DNA of 64,000 nucleotides from Setomelanomma holmii (taxonomy: Eukaryota > Ascomycota > Dothideomycetes > Pleosporales > Phaeosphaeriaceae). The translations under genes and the position numbers were made by a program. The notes below the pieces were generated by a model that saw only the letters and a list, made by a program, of their open reading frames with translations, was not told the DNA's origin and made no database searches. The stretch is from assembly GCA_010015745.1 (NCBI GenBank), contig ML978164.1, forward strand, positions 316,445 to 380,444, read 5' to 3'. The stretch's first letter is position 1; every line of letters begins with the position of its first letter. Positions 12,620 through 22,103 of the stretch are shown here, piece by piece.

Positions 12620-13265
12620 CTACGGATTCCGATCAAGCCGCCAGTAAAGGACCACATCCCCAGCAGTGCGTCTTCTGTGTCTCAGATTTCTCATGTCGAT
12701 CTTGGGAAACTTCCTGTCCACCCAAACGTCTGTGTCTGATTGAGGCATATCCACTTGATGCCAACCAGCCCCAATCGAGAAGTCGATTGTCTCGAGATTG
12801 GTACAAGGCCGGAGTAGCTCGAGCACAATCTAGAACCAGTATTTGACTTCGATATTCCTCACATCAGGTTCGGGCAGCTCAGGATTATTCGCCCGGGCCT
12901 CACTCATATTGTCGAGTTGAGCTTGCATCATGTCCATCGCAATACTACGGTGATCCGTTCCCGAACCAGATTATGAGTCTCCAAATATCAGGAGCTCGGC
13001 CTCATGTTCTGCTGTAGTGTGAGTGCACGTTTTGAGTGGACGTGTCCGTGGAGGACTGCATCGACATGTAAGTCACTGTACCTTGAAGATATTACTCAAG
13101 TCTTAGTCCGGACCAGCGGGGATTAGCTATTGTTCTGTCGAAACGGACCCAGGTCACCTGAAGAGGATCGAAAGGCCCACCCCACCGACTATCGCCCCTG
13201 TAGATCTGTTTGATGAAGTGTGTCACGTCATCTTCTGTATTGATGCTCCAACCCATGGACGACAT
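12620..13265 (-). pseudogene. Broken gene of unknown family (possibly F-box/leucine-rich type)
   Basis: Two coding-like frames run on the minus strand. The first, from ATG at 13265 to a TAA at 13092, reads MSSMGWSINTEDDVTHF and FDPLQVTWVRFDRT. The second, from ATG 12937 to a stop at 12620, holds MDMMQAQLDNMSEAR and then LRPCTNLETIDFSIG. A TAG at 12830-12832 interrupts the second frame. A 36-nt in-frame intron (GTGAGG to TTCTAG) could remove that stop. The two frames differ in phase and another stop lies between them. The motif LRPCTNLETI resembles the C-terminal part of fungal F-box-associated proteins, but that resemblance is weak. Very short introns could still rescue it as a real gene. Confidence 0.45.
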
Positions 13266-13625
13266 GCTTGTGACAGTCTATAGTGCGATTTGTGTCGGAC
13301 TTGTGCAAAGACAGTGATCTTTTGCTGGTGACTACGATGTGCTGGAATGATGGTTTTTAGAGTTATACGTGATATAGTTATAAAAGCAGATGCGCAAACG
13401 GGGGGATTTATAGTTGCGTATCATATGACTCCTGTTATAGTAGTCACCTTTGTAGTCATGTTTGACTGCGAAGTTAACACTCATGATTGTACCCTCAGGC
13501 AGACACACAATCATTTTTGATATTCTAATACTTCCTGCTGGTCAGCAATCGCATATAGAGAAAGCACATGAGATCAAAGCGTTCTCGTGTGCTGTTAGCA
13601 TATCCCAAAAGCGCCGAACCAGCCA
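13266..13625. other. AT-rich intergenic stretch
   Basis: No gene is visible. The sequence is noticeably AT-richer than its flanks and contains short near-palindromes around 13400-13450 without a recognisable element. Confidence 0.4.
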
Positions 13626-14452
13626 CTAGAATCCCACTGAAGTCCTACGGGCTACATCAACACTCTGCACCCCTTGCCTCGCAGCAGCCAACTCCATCGC
13701 CTTCCTCTTCCTCTCCCCTCTTCTCTTCTGCCCCTCCTCTCTCTTCACCTTACTGACCCTCTCCGGCGGCGCAAGCAAACCCTTCGCATTCCCCAATCTC
13801 TTCGCTCCTCTCTCGCCCCTCTCCAGCTTCCTATCCCCATCTTCCGGCGCCGTGACAATAACCTCCGGAAGACTCGCTAGATACTCGATTCGCTTGCGCT
13901 CGTGCGTTTCGAGCTTGATGCCATGTTTGGCCAGAATGGGTGAAGGTTCTTCGTTAATGAGCGAGTTGGCGAGCACTTCGAAGCGCAGACCGTGAAGATA
14001 AGAGGAAAGGGCGCCGCGGTTGGCGGGACAGAGCTGTGCGAGGCGACAGAGGACGATATGGTGGGCGAAGTCGTTTAGAGCGAAGGAGGAGTGGAAGAGG
14101 ACGATTTGTGGGCGAGTTTCGCCTTCGACGTTCATGCGTCGTGGTAGAGGGGGCCGTTCTGAAGAGAGTTTTGATAGCGCTACAGGTTGCAGAGCGCCTG
14201 TCAGTAATTAGCATGCCGTGCGCCAACTGGTTAGAGACTCGATGTAGTACTTACAGTGAAAAGCTCTTCTGCCAGCAAAACATCTGGACAGCAACTACGA
14301 GCCAGAACATATCCAGCACCAGAGCAAATATATCGAGCAATAGGAGGACCAGAATAAGAGATTGCATCTTGTCGTTGCAATGAGCGTGTGCGGTGCTTTT
14401 GGGATAGTTGAACGCGAAATGGAGCGTCGTGGAAGGGTGTGTTTGCGAGGTG
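13626..14452 (-). CDS. Unknown conserved-looking protein with basic C-terminus, 5' end unresolved
   Basis: Exon 13626-14197 joins exon 14251 to about 14452 across a 53-nt intron with a GTACTA donor and CTGACAG end, in phase. The joined reading passes through ARYICSGAGYVLARSCC, PDVLLAEELFTVSALQP and then RPQIVLFHSSFALNDFA. The C-terminal 60 residues are Lys/Arg-rich (KREEGQKRRGERKRKAME) and suggest a nucleic-acid or nuclear role, which is only inference. I do not recognise the family. No ATG occurs in frame at the 5' end. A possible upstream 37-nt intron (14453-14489) is too uncertain to use, so an upstream exon is missing from this model. Confidence 0.5.
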
Positions 14453-14589
14453 CTAATGGAACATTGGAATCGTGGTGAAGGAGACATACCAAACCCGGAC
14501 CAGGGCTGCACTAGTCCAATCACTTACAAGTAGGAACTGCTCTTACCATCACCCTTTCATTTCTTTGCTGAGATTTACAACTGCTGTAT

Positions 14590-14630
14590 TGCAACGTCCG
14601 TTGCAACGTCCGCTGCAACGTCCGCTGCAA
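14590..14630. repeat. Short tandem repeat, 12-bp unit, about 3.4 copies
   Basis: The unit TGCAACGTCCGC is repeated head to tail, the first copy differing by one base (ending CGT). It lies in the gap upstream of the basic-tailed unknown gene and is not coding in any supported model. Confidence 0.8.
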
Positions 14631-14789
14631 CCCGCACCCCATGTCCCAATCGTGATAGAATCTCGCGAGATACAAGTCCGTTTGGCGGTCAGACTATATG
14701 CATCGTATTGCAGCGCCCTCGCACCTGGTTGCATGCATGAGAAATCACACTAACATAGTCTTCTCGTACACTGCAGGCATTGTCTAGCT

Positions 14790-15290
14790 TCATGTGGCCC
14801 TTTGCGACCATTGGCATACATGCCAGTCTGAGCGCCGGCGCAATGTTGCGAGTAAGTCCTTATTTGTGTGCGCTCGCCCATCCGCGAGCTTAACGACGAA
14901 TATCTCAATATCAAGGCGTCCGACAATCTGGAGTTTGGCCCGATCATTTTGATCTTCCGTCGGGAAAAAACTTGTGAGGGACGGGCTAAGCGACAAACAG
15001 GCGATCATTTTGCTTTCAACGACGAGCAGCAGGTGGCTGGGCGGCCTATTACGCAGCACGATGACATCGATACACTGCGTCTCATCTCGTCTACCTTCGA
15101 CCGCAATATGGAAGAGTTTGCCGCTGCAGATGGCGGCCAGTATCACTTCGGAGGTGGGGATGGTGATGAGATTGGTTGGGCCCGGAACGGAGTGAGCCTG
15201 GTGACGCTATATGTCAGCCATGGCCTCCGCCCTGCAGTGAGTGTACTGCCCCAGGTTCCTTCCCATCTTCTAGCACTAGTACCAGGTTAG
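14790..15290. other. Coding-like relic, strand uncertain
   Basis: Long open frames overlap on both strands here: plus 14868-15290 with GTG as first codon, and minus 15146-14790. The plus frame reads protein-like in NDEYLNIKASDNLEFGP. The minus frame is also open and hydrophobic (VIVLRNRPPSHLLLVVESK). Neither has a recognised motif. Downstream (15300-15560) the sequence is rich in stops and short direct repeats. I treat this as a possible gene or transposon remnant. Confidence 0.2.
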
Positions 15291-15756
15291 GCTTAGCGCC
15301 CTTTCCTCTCTCTCTCGTGTATATAGACCTCTAACTCAAGAGGCCGAATACTACATCATGATTCTCCCCACATGGTCCTACTAACACTATAGAGGGAATG
15401 AGTTGCCTATATATCCTCCGCTACAACTAGACTCCGCAACAAGCAATTAAGTGGGGCTCAGAAGGTCTGGCTTGACTCGATTGATTACCTACTTGAGCCT
15501 AATAGTTGCCTATAGAGGCTTAACTCCTACCTAGATAGGTAAGTGGGTCTCTGAAGGTGAACGGATTGACTTGCTTGTTGCGGACTGTGGCTACAACTTC
15601 GCTTGCGAAGGTGGCACGATGGTAAGACGAGGTCATCCAGGATTGCTTGTGGGATAACCTCTTGTTACTGCAGCAATGACTGGGGATAGACAGGATTCAC
15701 TGACACGTAGATAATACATGGATTCAAATACCAACTCTGATTCGGCTTGAGACGAT

Positions 15757-16254
15757 TTACTTGTGAACGTTTGTCTGATTGTGCGCATTCTTCAACCCGC
15801 TACAATTTGTGCAGCTGTGACACCCAATGCAGTCTGTACAATTGGTGCATGAATGACAGTCTGTGCAGCCATTACAGTTCGAGCCTGAGATCGTAAGCAA
15901 CGGATGCTTAGCAAGATTGACCAGCAACATACAGCTGTAGCAGTTGTCGCAGTCATCGCAAGACGTACAGCTGTGGCAACCTGTAGAACCAGTGCATGAG
16001 TTGCAGCTGTGGCAGGAGGTGCAGTCTATATTGAAGTCGATCAGGTCTTGAACTGCGAGCGAATAAGGTTTCGAGCAAGTAGGGTACCTTTGCAGTTTGT
16101 ACAGCTGTGACCTTGGTTCATATCATGTTAGTACCTGAACCTTGAGAGTTGAGCTTCGGAGCAACATACAGTCTACACAGTTCTTGCAATTGTTGTTGCT
16201 ACCATCATCTTTCTCGGTCATGGTTTCGTTCGGTGAAGATGGAAGACAGCCCAT
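15757..16254 (-). CDS. 109-residue CxxC-repeat protein, cysteine every third residue
   Basis: Four exons are read on the minus strand: 16170-16254, 16088-16111 (a 24-nt microexon), 15933-16025 and 15757-15884. The introns are 58, 62 and 48 nt and all three split a codon after its first base. Intron 1 has a TACTAAC branch. Two junctions rebuild a Cys codon and one an Asp codon. The 109-residue product has 25 cysteines. From residue 23 to about 95, Cys recurs every third position, broken only by TGSTG. Recurring units are DCHSCTNC and CTSCHSCNSC. The first residues, MGCLPSS, fit an N-myristoylation signal (Gly2, Ser6) with a palmitoylatable Cys3; an in-frame Met at 16221 would instead give 98 residues without it. 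No secretion signal is seen. Metal-thiolate binding, as in metallothioneins, is the obvious inference, but the strict three-residue spacing is not that of a metallothionein class I know. Splicing coherence makes the gene call strong; the function is unknown. Confidence 0.82.
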
Positions 16255-17711
16255 GATGTGCCCGACAGAGCGATCTATTGGAGTAAAGTGAAAGAATAAG
16301 TTGAGAGTTTAGTCGAGATGAAGTCTCATGCCATGTACAACAGCGGATATTGCAGTAAAAACACAAGCTTCAACGTGATGATGGAGTTCACCGAGAAAGA
16401 GGAGGTGTGCGACGTCATTATGGTGTTGCTGATAAGGCTGAACAAGGGTGCTATTCGAACGATAAGACGCGAGGAATACGAGATGATCTTGATTGGGAAG
16501 TTCACTGCGACCTTCTCATTGTGATTGATTTTAGGTTTGTACGAACTGTTGGTAGATCAGCATCACCACTAACTACCAAGTGCTCGCGACCTAGGACACT
16601 GCTGGGCACCATCGTAGCGAACAAGCCGTGGACGTGCCGTCTCACCACAGTTCCACCGAGCATAGCAAATATACTGTTGCTGCGCATTAATTGACAAGGT
16701 ACGAATGTAGATGGCACTGCCAGGCCTCGATGTTCAACGCCTTTCCCGTGACGTTGGACTAGTGTCTGTCATTCGAGGCGACTTCTGTTGTAGCTTCCAA
16801 GCGACTCCGCTTCAACACATCCAGCGACAGCTTCTAAGCTTGCGTTCAAATCCCGCTCTGCGTATGTCCTGAAGTCGGGAGGCAGATCGCGGAGTGACAA
16901 TTGCTCTCAGCCCTGCAAATCGAAAGCATGCGCATTCGAAGGAACCACCTCATCACTCAACGTATCGTGAACATTGCGCAAAAAGCAACGAATAGATGAA
17001 CGAATATAACGTCCAGATTCTCGGGTAGAAATGGCATTTTTGTTCACATGAACGAGAAGAATCGACCCAAAATAACATGAATAGCCTTGTGACTTTCAAA
17101 ACGATCGAGGAAAGAAAAGAAGAAGTTTCCTGCTGAATGTTCAGACGCCTGAGAACATCCAGGAGTACTAATTGCGAAGTCTGGTTCAGATTTAAGTCTG
17201 TCATTATTCTGGTGGTGACTAGAAGTGCTGGGTGCGGAGCAGCCCGCAAGAGCAAAGAAATAGGCGGTGGTCGGAGCTTCCTTGGCAGCGCACTTTCCCC
17301 AGAATCTTGGAATGGCCGCCATCTCAACCCCGCCTTTCCTGTGTCGGAGACAGGCACTTGCGATAAGGTGTGCATTGCTTGCAGCAAGTGGCACGAGCAG
17401 GAAGAAATGGCCGATGTATAATCCCCAAGCATTACGAGTATATGATCCAATCAGCAGATGATGCTAAAGTACCATTTTGCCTTTCTGAAAGCAAGCAGCC
17501 GTAGCAAAGCTTCACAGCTGTGACGAATCGTGTCTCGACAAGACTAAAAGACGTTTCTTTCGTACTGTTCCAAGCCCAAAAGCAGCTGGGCCAGGCTATC
17601 ATCATCATCCTGTCGAGGTAAATGCTGCCTAGTCCGATGTTCTTCGATTGATCTTCGCCCAATCCAAATTCTCTACCTCTCCCCTATTCTCCTCCCGCTT
17701 GTGGTGCCTCT
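16255..17711. other. Intergenic region with weak open frames
   Basis: No supported gene. A minus-strand frame (17450 down to 16953) and an overlapping frame (17394 down to 17044) have no motif and compete with each other. The region separates the CxxC-repeat gene from the convergent end of the SNG1-like gene. Confidence 0.35.
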
Positions 17712-19433
17712 TCAAGTCTTCCTCTTCTTCTTCCACGCCTCGTTGCTGGGCCGTCGCTGCATTTCCACAACATTATCTTCGCGGTCATTTCTTCTTCGCA
17801 TCATCTCGCCATCTCTTCGACTGCCGAGCGTTGTAATCCTCGCGAGTCGCGTCGGCTCTTCCCTCTGTTTGTCCATCTGCTTGTGCCAGTCCTCTTCCGC
17901 CTTTGCCGCGTTCTTCTTAACGCGTGCCGTGTTCCAGCGCATGTAGTAGCAACAAAGCGGGAACAGTATGGTATCGATGCCCACCCAGGCGAAGAGGATG
18001 CCGAAGTTGAGCCCGGTGCGAGGATGTAGATCGAATAGGATAGACCGCGTGCATTCGACGATGTTGTGCATAGGCCATGCGTAGCCCCAGCGGTAAAAGC
18101 CCGGTGCGAGCTCGAGCGCGTAGAAGCCCGTTGCAACGTTGCTGATCACCCAGAAGATGAGCCAGAGCGCAGTCCAAGGTGTGCCGAGTATCATAGCCAT
18201 GTTTTCTGACGCGAGACCGAAGGCTGTCATGCCAACCCAGTTGAGCATCCAGTATACGACAAACGTGCCGCGGCCGTAGCGATTGGGGTTTCGTGTCGGC
18301 CAGACGTGTGAGCCGTGAGGGCGGTCCATGGGCATTTGGAAAGCGAGCGAGACGAAGGAGTAGATGAGGCTGAGGAGGAAGTAGGAGGTGACTGTGGCGA
18401 TGTAGCGCCATGCGATGAGCTGCGGGAATTTGAGCGGTGGGTGGCCTTTTGGTGAGAGGTACTTCATGTGGATGGGCAGGAAGAAGGTAAAGCTAAAAAA
18501 GCTGATGATGATAAGATATATCAGACCAATGCTGACCGCAGGAGTAGCGATGGGTGGACCGAATGGACGCAAGTCGTAAACTGAGAACTCAATGCCTGGT
18601 GAGATTGCTTGCGGAGAGACGGCAATGTTCATGTCAGAGGAGGAGACGTTGGCGTTGAGGAGGTGGGTGATCCATGCACGGCCAAAGTCGGACACGACAC
18701 GCTTCTGAAGGACTGTCATGCTAGGCACAATGTAAGAAGAGCTCGTCGTCTGATCGCGGGCAGAGTTGTAGGTGATCTGGCATGCGCCAAGCGGATCGTA
18801 GCTGGAATTACCGTTGCGAACGGCAGCTTCGAGTAGGGCTGTAGCATTGGGATTGATGACAACTGCAGCCCATGCATGGTAGTCGTAAACGCTCCGTCGA
18901 ACCTCAAGTGGGTCATTGTTGAAGTCCTGCGGTGAAGCGAATGTGTAGCCTGGTGCGCCACCAGCATTGATCATCTCACGAATGGCTCTGGTCACGAAAG
19001 GCCCAACAAAAGGCGTGGTATTTGCGAAAGGCGCTTGGCCGTCAAAGTCGACAACCCAGATCCCGAGCGCACCAATGTTGTCAATCTGCCTGAAGAGAGC
19101 GCCCCAAAACAAGCAGAGGAAGGCCATGATGGCGACGGCGAGGATGGCATTTGTGCGAAGCCAAAGCTTCAAGACATGAAGACGCACTCCGGCCATCGAC
19201 CAGTGCCAGAATCCCACTGGCTCCAAAGGTGGCTCCCTCCGGCTGCTCCTTGTTCGACCTTGTTGGAGCATAGTCGGGCGATTTGGACAGGCTTCGGTCT
19301 CATCTTGCTGTGTCTCTTCACTTGAGCTGTTGGAATCGTATGGCCATTCTTCATGGTTGTATGAAGGTGCGATTTGGCACCCAAGGGTTGGGGTTTCAAC
19401 CATGTTTGAAGATGACTTTGGGAATGGAGGCAT
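17712..19433 (-). CDS. SNG1-family (DUF3533) multi-pass membrane protein
   Basis: A single exon of 573 residues from ATG 19433. The N-terminal 80 residues are hydrophilic. A first membrane segment (about 97-117, AIMAFLCLFWGALF) is followed by a large extracytoplasmic region with several NxS/T sites. Five further membrane segments lie in the C-terminal half: SIGLIYLIIISFFSFTFF, the TSYFLLSLIYSF region, VYWMLNWVGMTAFG, WLIFWVISNVATGFYAL and FGILFAWVGIDTILFPLCC. A basic tail follows. One plus five membrane segments, with WVVDFDGQAPFANTTPFVG in the first loop, match the SNG1/DUF3533 family. Yeast SNG1 gives resistance to nitrosoguanidine and affects membrane phospholipid asymmetry. Plasma-membrane location and a drug-resistance role are inferred from that family. 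No splice site is needed. Confidence 0.85.
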   Translation of the reverse strand: MPPFPKSSSNMVETPTLGCQIAPSYNHEEWPYDSNSSSEETQQDETEACPNRPTMLQQGRTRSSRREPPLEPVGFWHWSMAGVRLHVLKLWLRTNAILAVAIMAFLCLFWGALFRQIDNIGALGIWVVDFDGQAPFANTTPFVGPFVTRAIREMINAGGAPGYTFASPQDFNNDPLEVRRSVYDYHAWAAVVINPNATALLEAAVRNGNSSYDPLGACQITYNSARDQTTSSSYIVPSMTVLQKRVVSDFGRAWITHLLNANVSSSDMNIAVSPQAISPGIEFSVYDLRPFGPPIATPAVSIGLIYLIIISFFSFTFFLPIHMKYLSPKGHPPLKFPQLIAWRYIATVTSYFLLSLIYSFVSLAFQMPMDRPHGSHVWPTRNPNRYGRGTFVVYWMLNWVGMTAFGLASENMAMILGTPWTALWLIFWVISNVATGFYALELAPGFYRWGYAWPMHNIVECTRSILFDLHPRTGLNFGILFAWVGIDTILFPLCCYYMRWNTARVKKNAAKAEEDWHKQMDKQREEPTRLARITTLGSRRDGEMMRRRNDREDNVVEMQRRPSNEAWKKKRKT

Positions 19434-19941
19434 CGTGCGCAATTAAGATGGGAAAGCAGATCAAGTGACAAACCTTTGTCGGCGCTGTGTGCTGCTGACT
19501 GAGCATGCAAAGTCACAGCTAGTGACTGGCAGGGGTCGTTCATTGGCTGAACCCACCTGAAGTGAACGCTAAGCTTTACAGATCGCGGAAGGGGCGTATG
19601 TGCAGGGGACGGTCTGCATGTCTTCGCCCAACTATCAGCAGCCAAAAAGGATGATTACGCATCTTCGGGAAGGTCTTCGACATATTCACTAAGGCTGCAT
19701 CGTCATGGAACATATGATAAAATATGTCGAGGATGTATTGTGGTTGATCGCAAGATGTCGTTGGGGAAGTCGTCGTTCGCTTAGCTAATCCGGCAGACTT
19801 CACAGCGATTTCGCGTTTGCACCATCTCTCCCCACTGACCCTCATTATGACGCGTCGCAAACCATTATTTGAGCTTATTAGAAGCTCACGAGCTTATCAA
19901 TCGCTCGTATCGCCGAAAACGTGCATGTTCATACCTCAGAA
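19434..19941. other. Divergent promoter region
   Basis: About 0.5 kb separates the starts of the SNG1-like gene (minus) and the chromodomain gene (plus). Short minus-strand frames here show nothing recognisable. Confidence 0.4.
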
Positions 19942-21573
19942 ATGTCGGTGAGGGGCCCCAGAGGTGGCCGGGGACGCGGTCGCGGTTCTGAACGCGGGCG
20001 AGGGAGAGGCGGAAAGACCATGGTTGTGAGTGATTACATACGGAGCATTTGATACTTGGTATACTGACAGTCGCAGTGGGAATGGGAGAGCTATACACCA
20101 GGACCCGAAGTCTACGACCAGCTCTGGCACATTCGCAAAGAGCCTGCCAAAGTCACCCCGTTCCTACCCACCGAATGCCCACTGCCGAACGCCCGAACAC
20201 GAATATTGGATCGCAGACAATCAGAAGGGGAAATCCAACGGAACTTCTATATAATAGAGGTCACGCATATGAAAAAGCGTGGTTCTTCTACGCTGAGTGA
20301 CGCAGATGAAGTCACGGATAGCGTGGAGACGGTCCATGCCGACCTCAGTCGCATACTCGAATTTGTCTCACCAGATGAGCTAGAGCGCTTCGAGAATGAG
20401 CAATTTAGCATCGAGGCTGAGGCCGAGGAAGTTGCCAGGCGCGCTGAAGCAGAAGAGGTGGCACATCGGCGGCTCGACAATAATGCGCGTATGGCAGGGG
20501 TAGGCAAAGGCAGCCGCATGCTTAGCGGGCTGGGTCGGGATGCTGAGACGCGCATAAGAGGCAGACCAAGAGGGCGTGGGAGAGGCCGAGGAAGGGGCAG
20601 CTGGCGTGGAAGAGGGGCACTGGTCATGAATGGCCGGCTTTCGGAGATGGACGAAGACGCGAGAGAAGAGCTGGTAGATGCCGAGCCAGTTGAGGCTTTG
20701 CTCCGTGCAGAGGATGCACTTCAGCAAATCATCGCGGTATCAGAATCGGACGACGACTCTGAGGCGGATAGGCACAATCACAATTCGCCTGGCATTGCGC
20801 GTTCCGCCTTCGTCGCTAATAGCGCACTGCCAGTGTCTCCCGTTGCATCACTACGGCGTATCAATGGCATTTCGAAGGCAAGATCTAGACGCCCGGAGCG
20901 TCCCTCGGACGGTAGCTTCAATATTGACCTCATCGACGCGGACGCCAGGTCGATGTCAAGCGCGGCTTTGCAGTTGCGCCTCGAAGACGACTTCAGTGGC
21001 CGTTCAGACGACATATCAGACGAGGAAGTGGAGAGCGTTGACCAGCATCGAGGCAAGCGACGAAGAACAGAGAGTACAGTATCACAGCGGCGCGAGTCGC
21101 AGCAACGGACCACATACTCTGCCCCTCACCCACGCCGTACATATCCACAGCTACCCTTCTTCAGCGCCACCGAGGGTGCTATCTCCAATTCTGATGCGTC
21201 TGATGAATCGATTCGAGCACAACCACATACCGCTGTATATCATGGCATACATCCCGCAAGCCGTACTTCTGCTGATCATGACACCATCGCTGTGCAATCG
21301 CCGCGCTATGGCGAAGTTCGACCTCTTCAACAGCCGAATGAATAGGAAAAAGAGACCAACGATGAAGATGACGCAGAGAAATACGTCGTCGTGGAGGCCA
21401 TCATCGAGCACTATCGCGAGTCTGGCAGAAAGTACTACCTCGTGAAGTGGCAAGATTACGAAGACAGCCACGACTGGCTGCCTGAAGAAGACCTCGAGGG
21501 CGCGGCTGAGCTCGTCGCAGAATACGACGAGAAGGTCCGTCGGCGAAGCGGCAAACAGGAAGCCGTCAAGTAG
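19942..21573 (+). CDS. RG-rich protein with C-terminal chromodomain
   Basis: Proposed exons are 19942-20025, 20077-21234 and 21346-21573 (489 residues). Intron 1 has a GTGAGT donor. The second intron (GTATAT to AATAG, 111 nt) is inferred because TAG at 21343-21345 otherwise stops the frame; frame and coding character continue on both sides, so a nonsense mutation is the alternative. Exon 1 is an Arg/Gly box (RGGRGRGRGSERGRGRGG), and a second RG box lies near residues 150-170. The middle is acidic, Ser-rich and disordered. The chromodomain (about 427-475) reads KYVVVEAIIEHYRES, YYLVKWQDYEDSHDWLPEEDL. Compared with HP1 it keeps the three cage aromatics: Tyr of KYVV, and Trp and Tyr of KWQDY. 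Methyl-lysine histone binding is therefore likely. There is no chromoshadow domain, so it is not a standard HP1. The RG boxes suggest RNA binding (inference). Confidence 0.75.
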
Positions 21574-21586
21574 ACCCCTAACATGC

Positions 21587-21919
21587 TCACATTATTGCCA
21601 CAATCAGATCCCTCGTATTTGCGCAGTGATTCGGGCCACGGTGTCCTTCGACCAGCCAGTTTTCGTGTTCATCCTGCGTGCAATCGTAATGCACCAAGCT
21701 TACATCTTCGATATCGGGGAGTCGGAGGGTCAATGTACCCTTTGATATGTCGACATCGAGTGCGGTTGTGGCGTCCCGGTGCCCGCCGGCCAATTTGCAG
21801 GAACGGTGTTCCGCGAACATGACCGCATGATTGCCTAGATCCGAAGCAACACGAACACCACATTCATCAATCTCACAGCCAGCGACCCACAGATTCAGCC
21901 TCGATCTCAAAACGACCAA
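21587..21919 (-). other. Coding-like minus-strand fragment of unknown type
   Basis: A 110-codon open frame on the minus strand reads like genuine protein (LWVAGCEIDECGVRVASDL, TLTLRLPDIEDVSLVHYD) and ends at a stop at 21587. A TGA lies directly upstream and no in-frame ATG precedes it, so either an upstream exon is missed or this is a relic. It is tail-to-tail with the chromodomain gene, 13 bp away. Confidence 0.3.
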
Positions 21920-22103
21920 TCACTTCAGTTCTCTGCGGAGAATGCGGAGTTCAAGTCAACGACCAAATATGACGCGCCGTCATCACGTGCCCAAGCACCC
22001 GCATTTACTCGTGGGGTCATTGATACGTACATAAACTCCAGGCACCTACATTGTAACAACTACTTATACATCACTCAATTCGCACCAAGTATAATCCAAC
22101 ATC

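Noticed and set aside
15300..15560. Possible transposon end or inverted repeat
   Set aside because: Short palindromic bits such as CCTAGATAGG are present, but no paired terminal repeats or target-site duplication.
15757..16254. The CxxC array as a simple-sequence repeat artefact
   Set aside because: Codons for Cys and neighbours vary (TGC/TGT, AGC/TCA/TCT) and three introns interrupt it in phase, so it is not a DNA-level microsatellite.
20678..21445. 255-codon plus-strand frame overlapping the chromodomain gene
   Set aside because: Different frame from the RG-rich and chromodomain reading; no domain and low-complexity translation.
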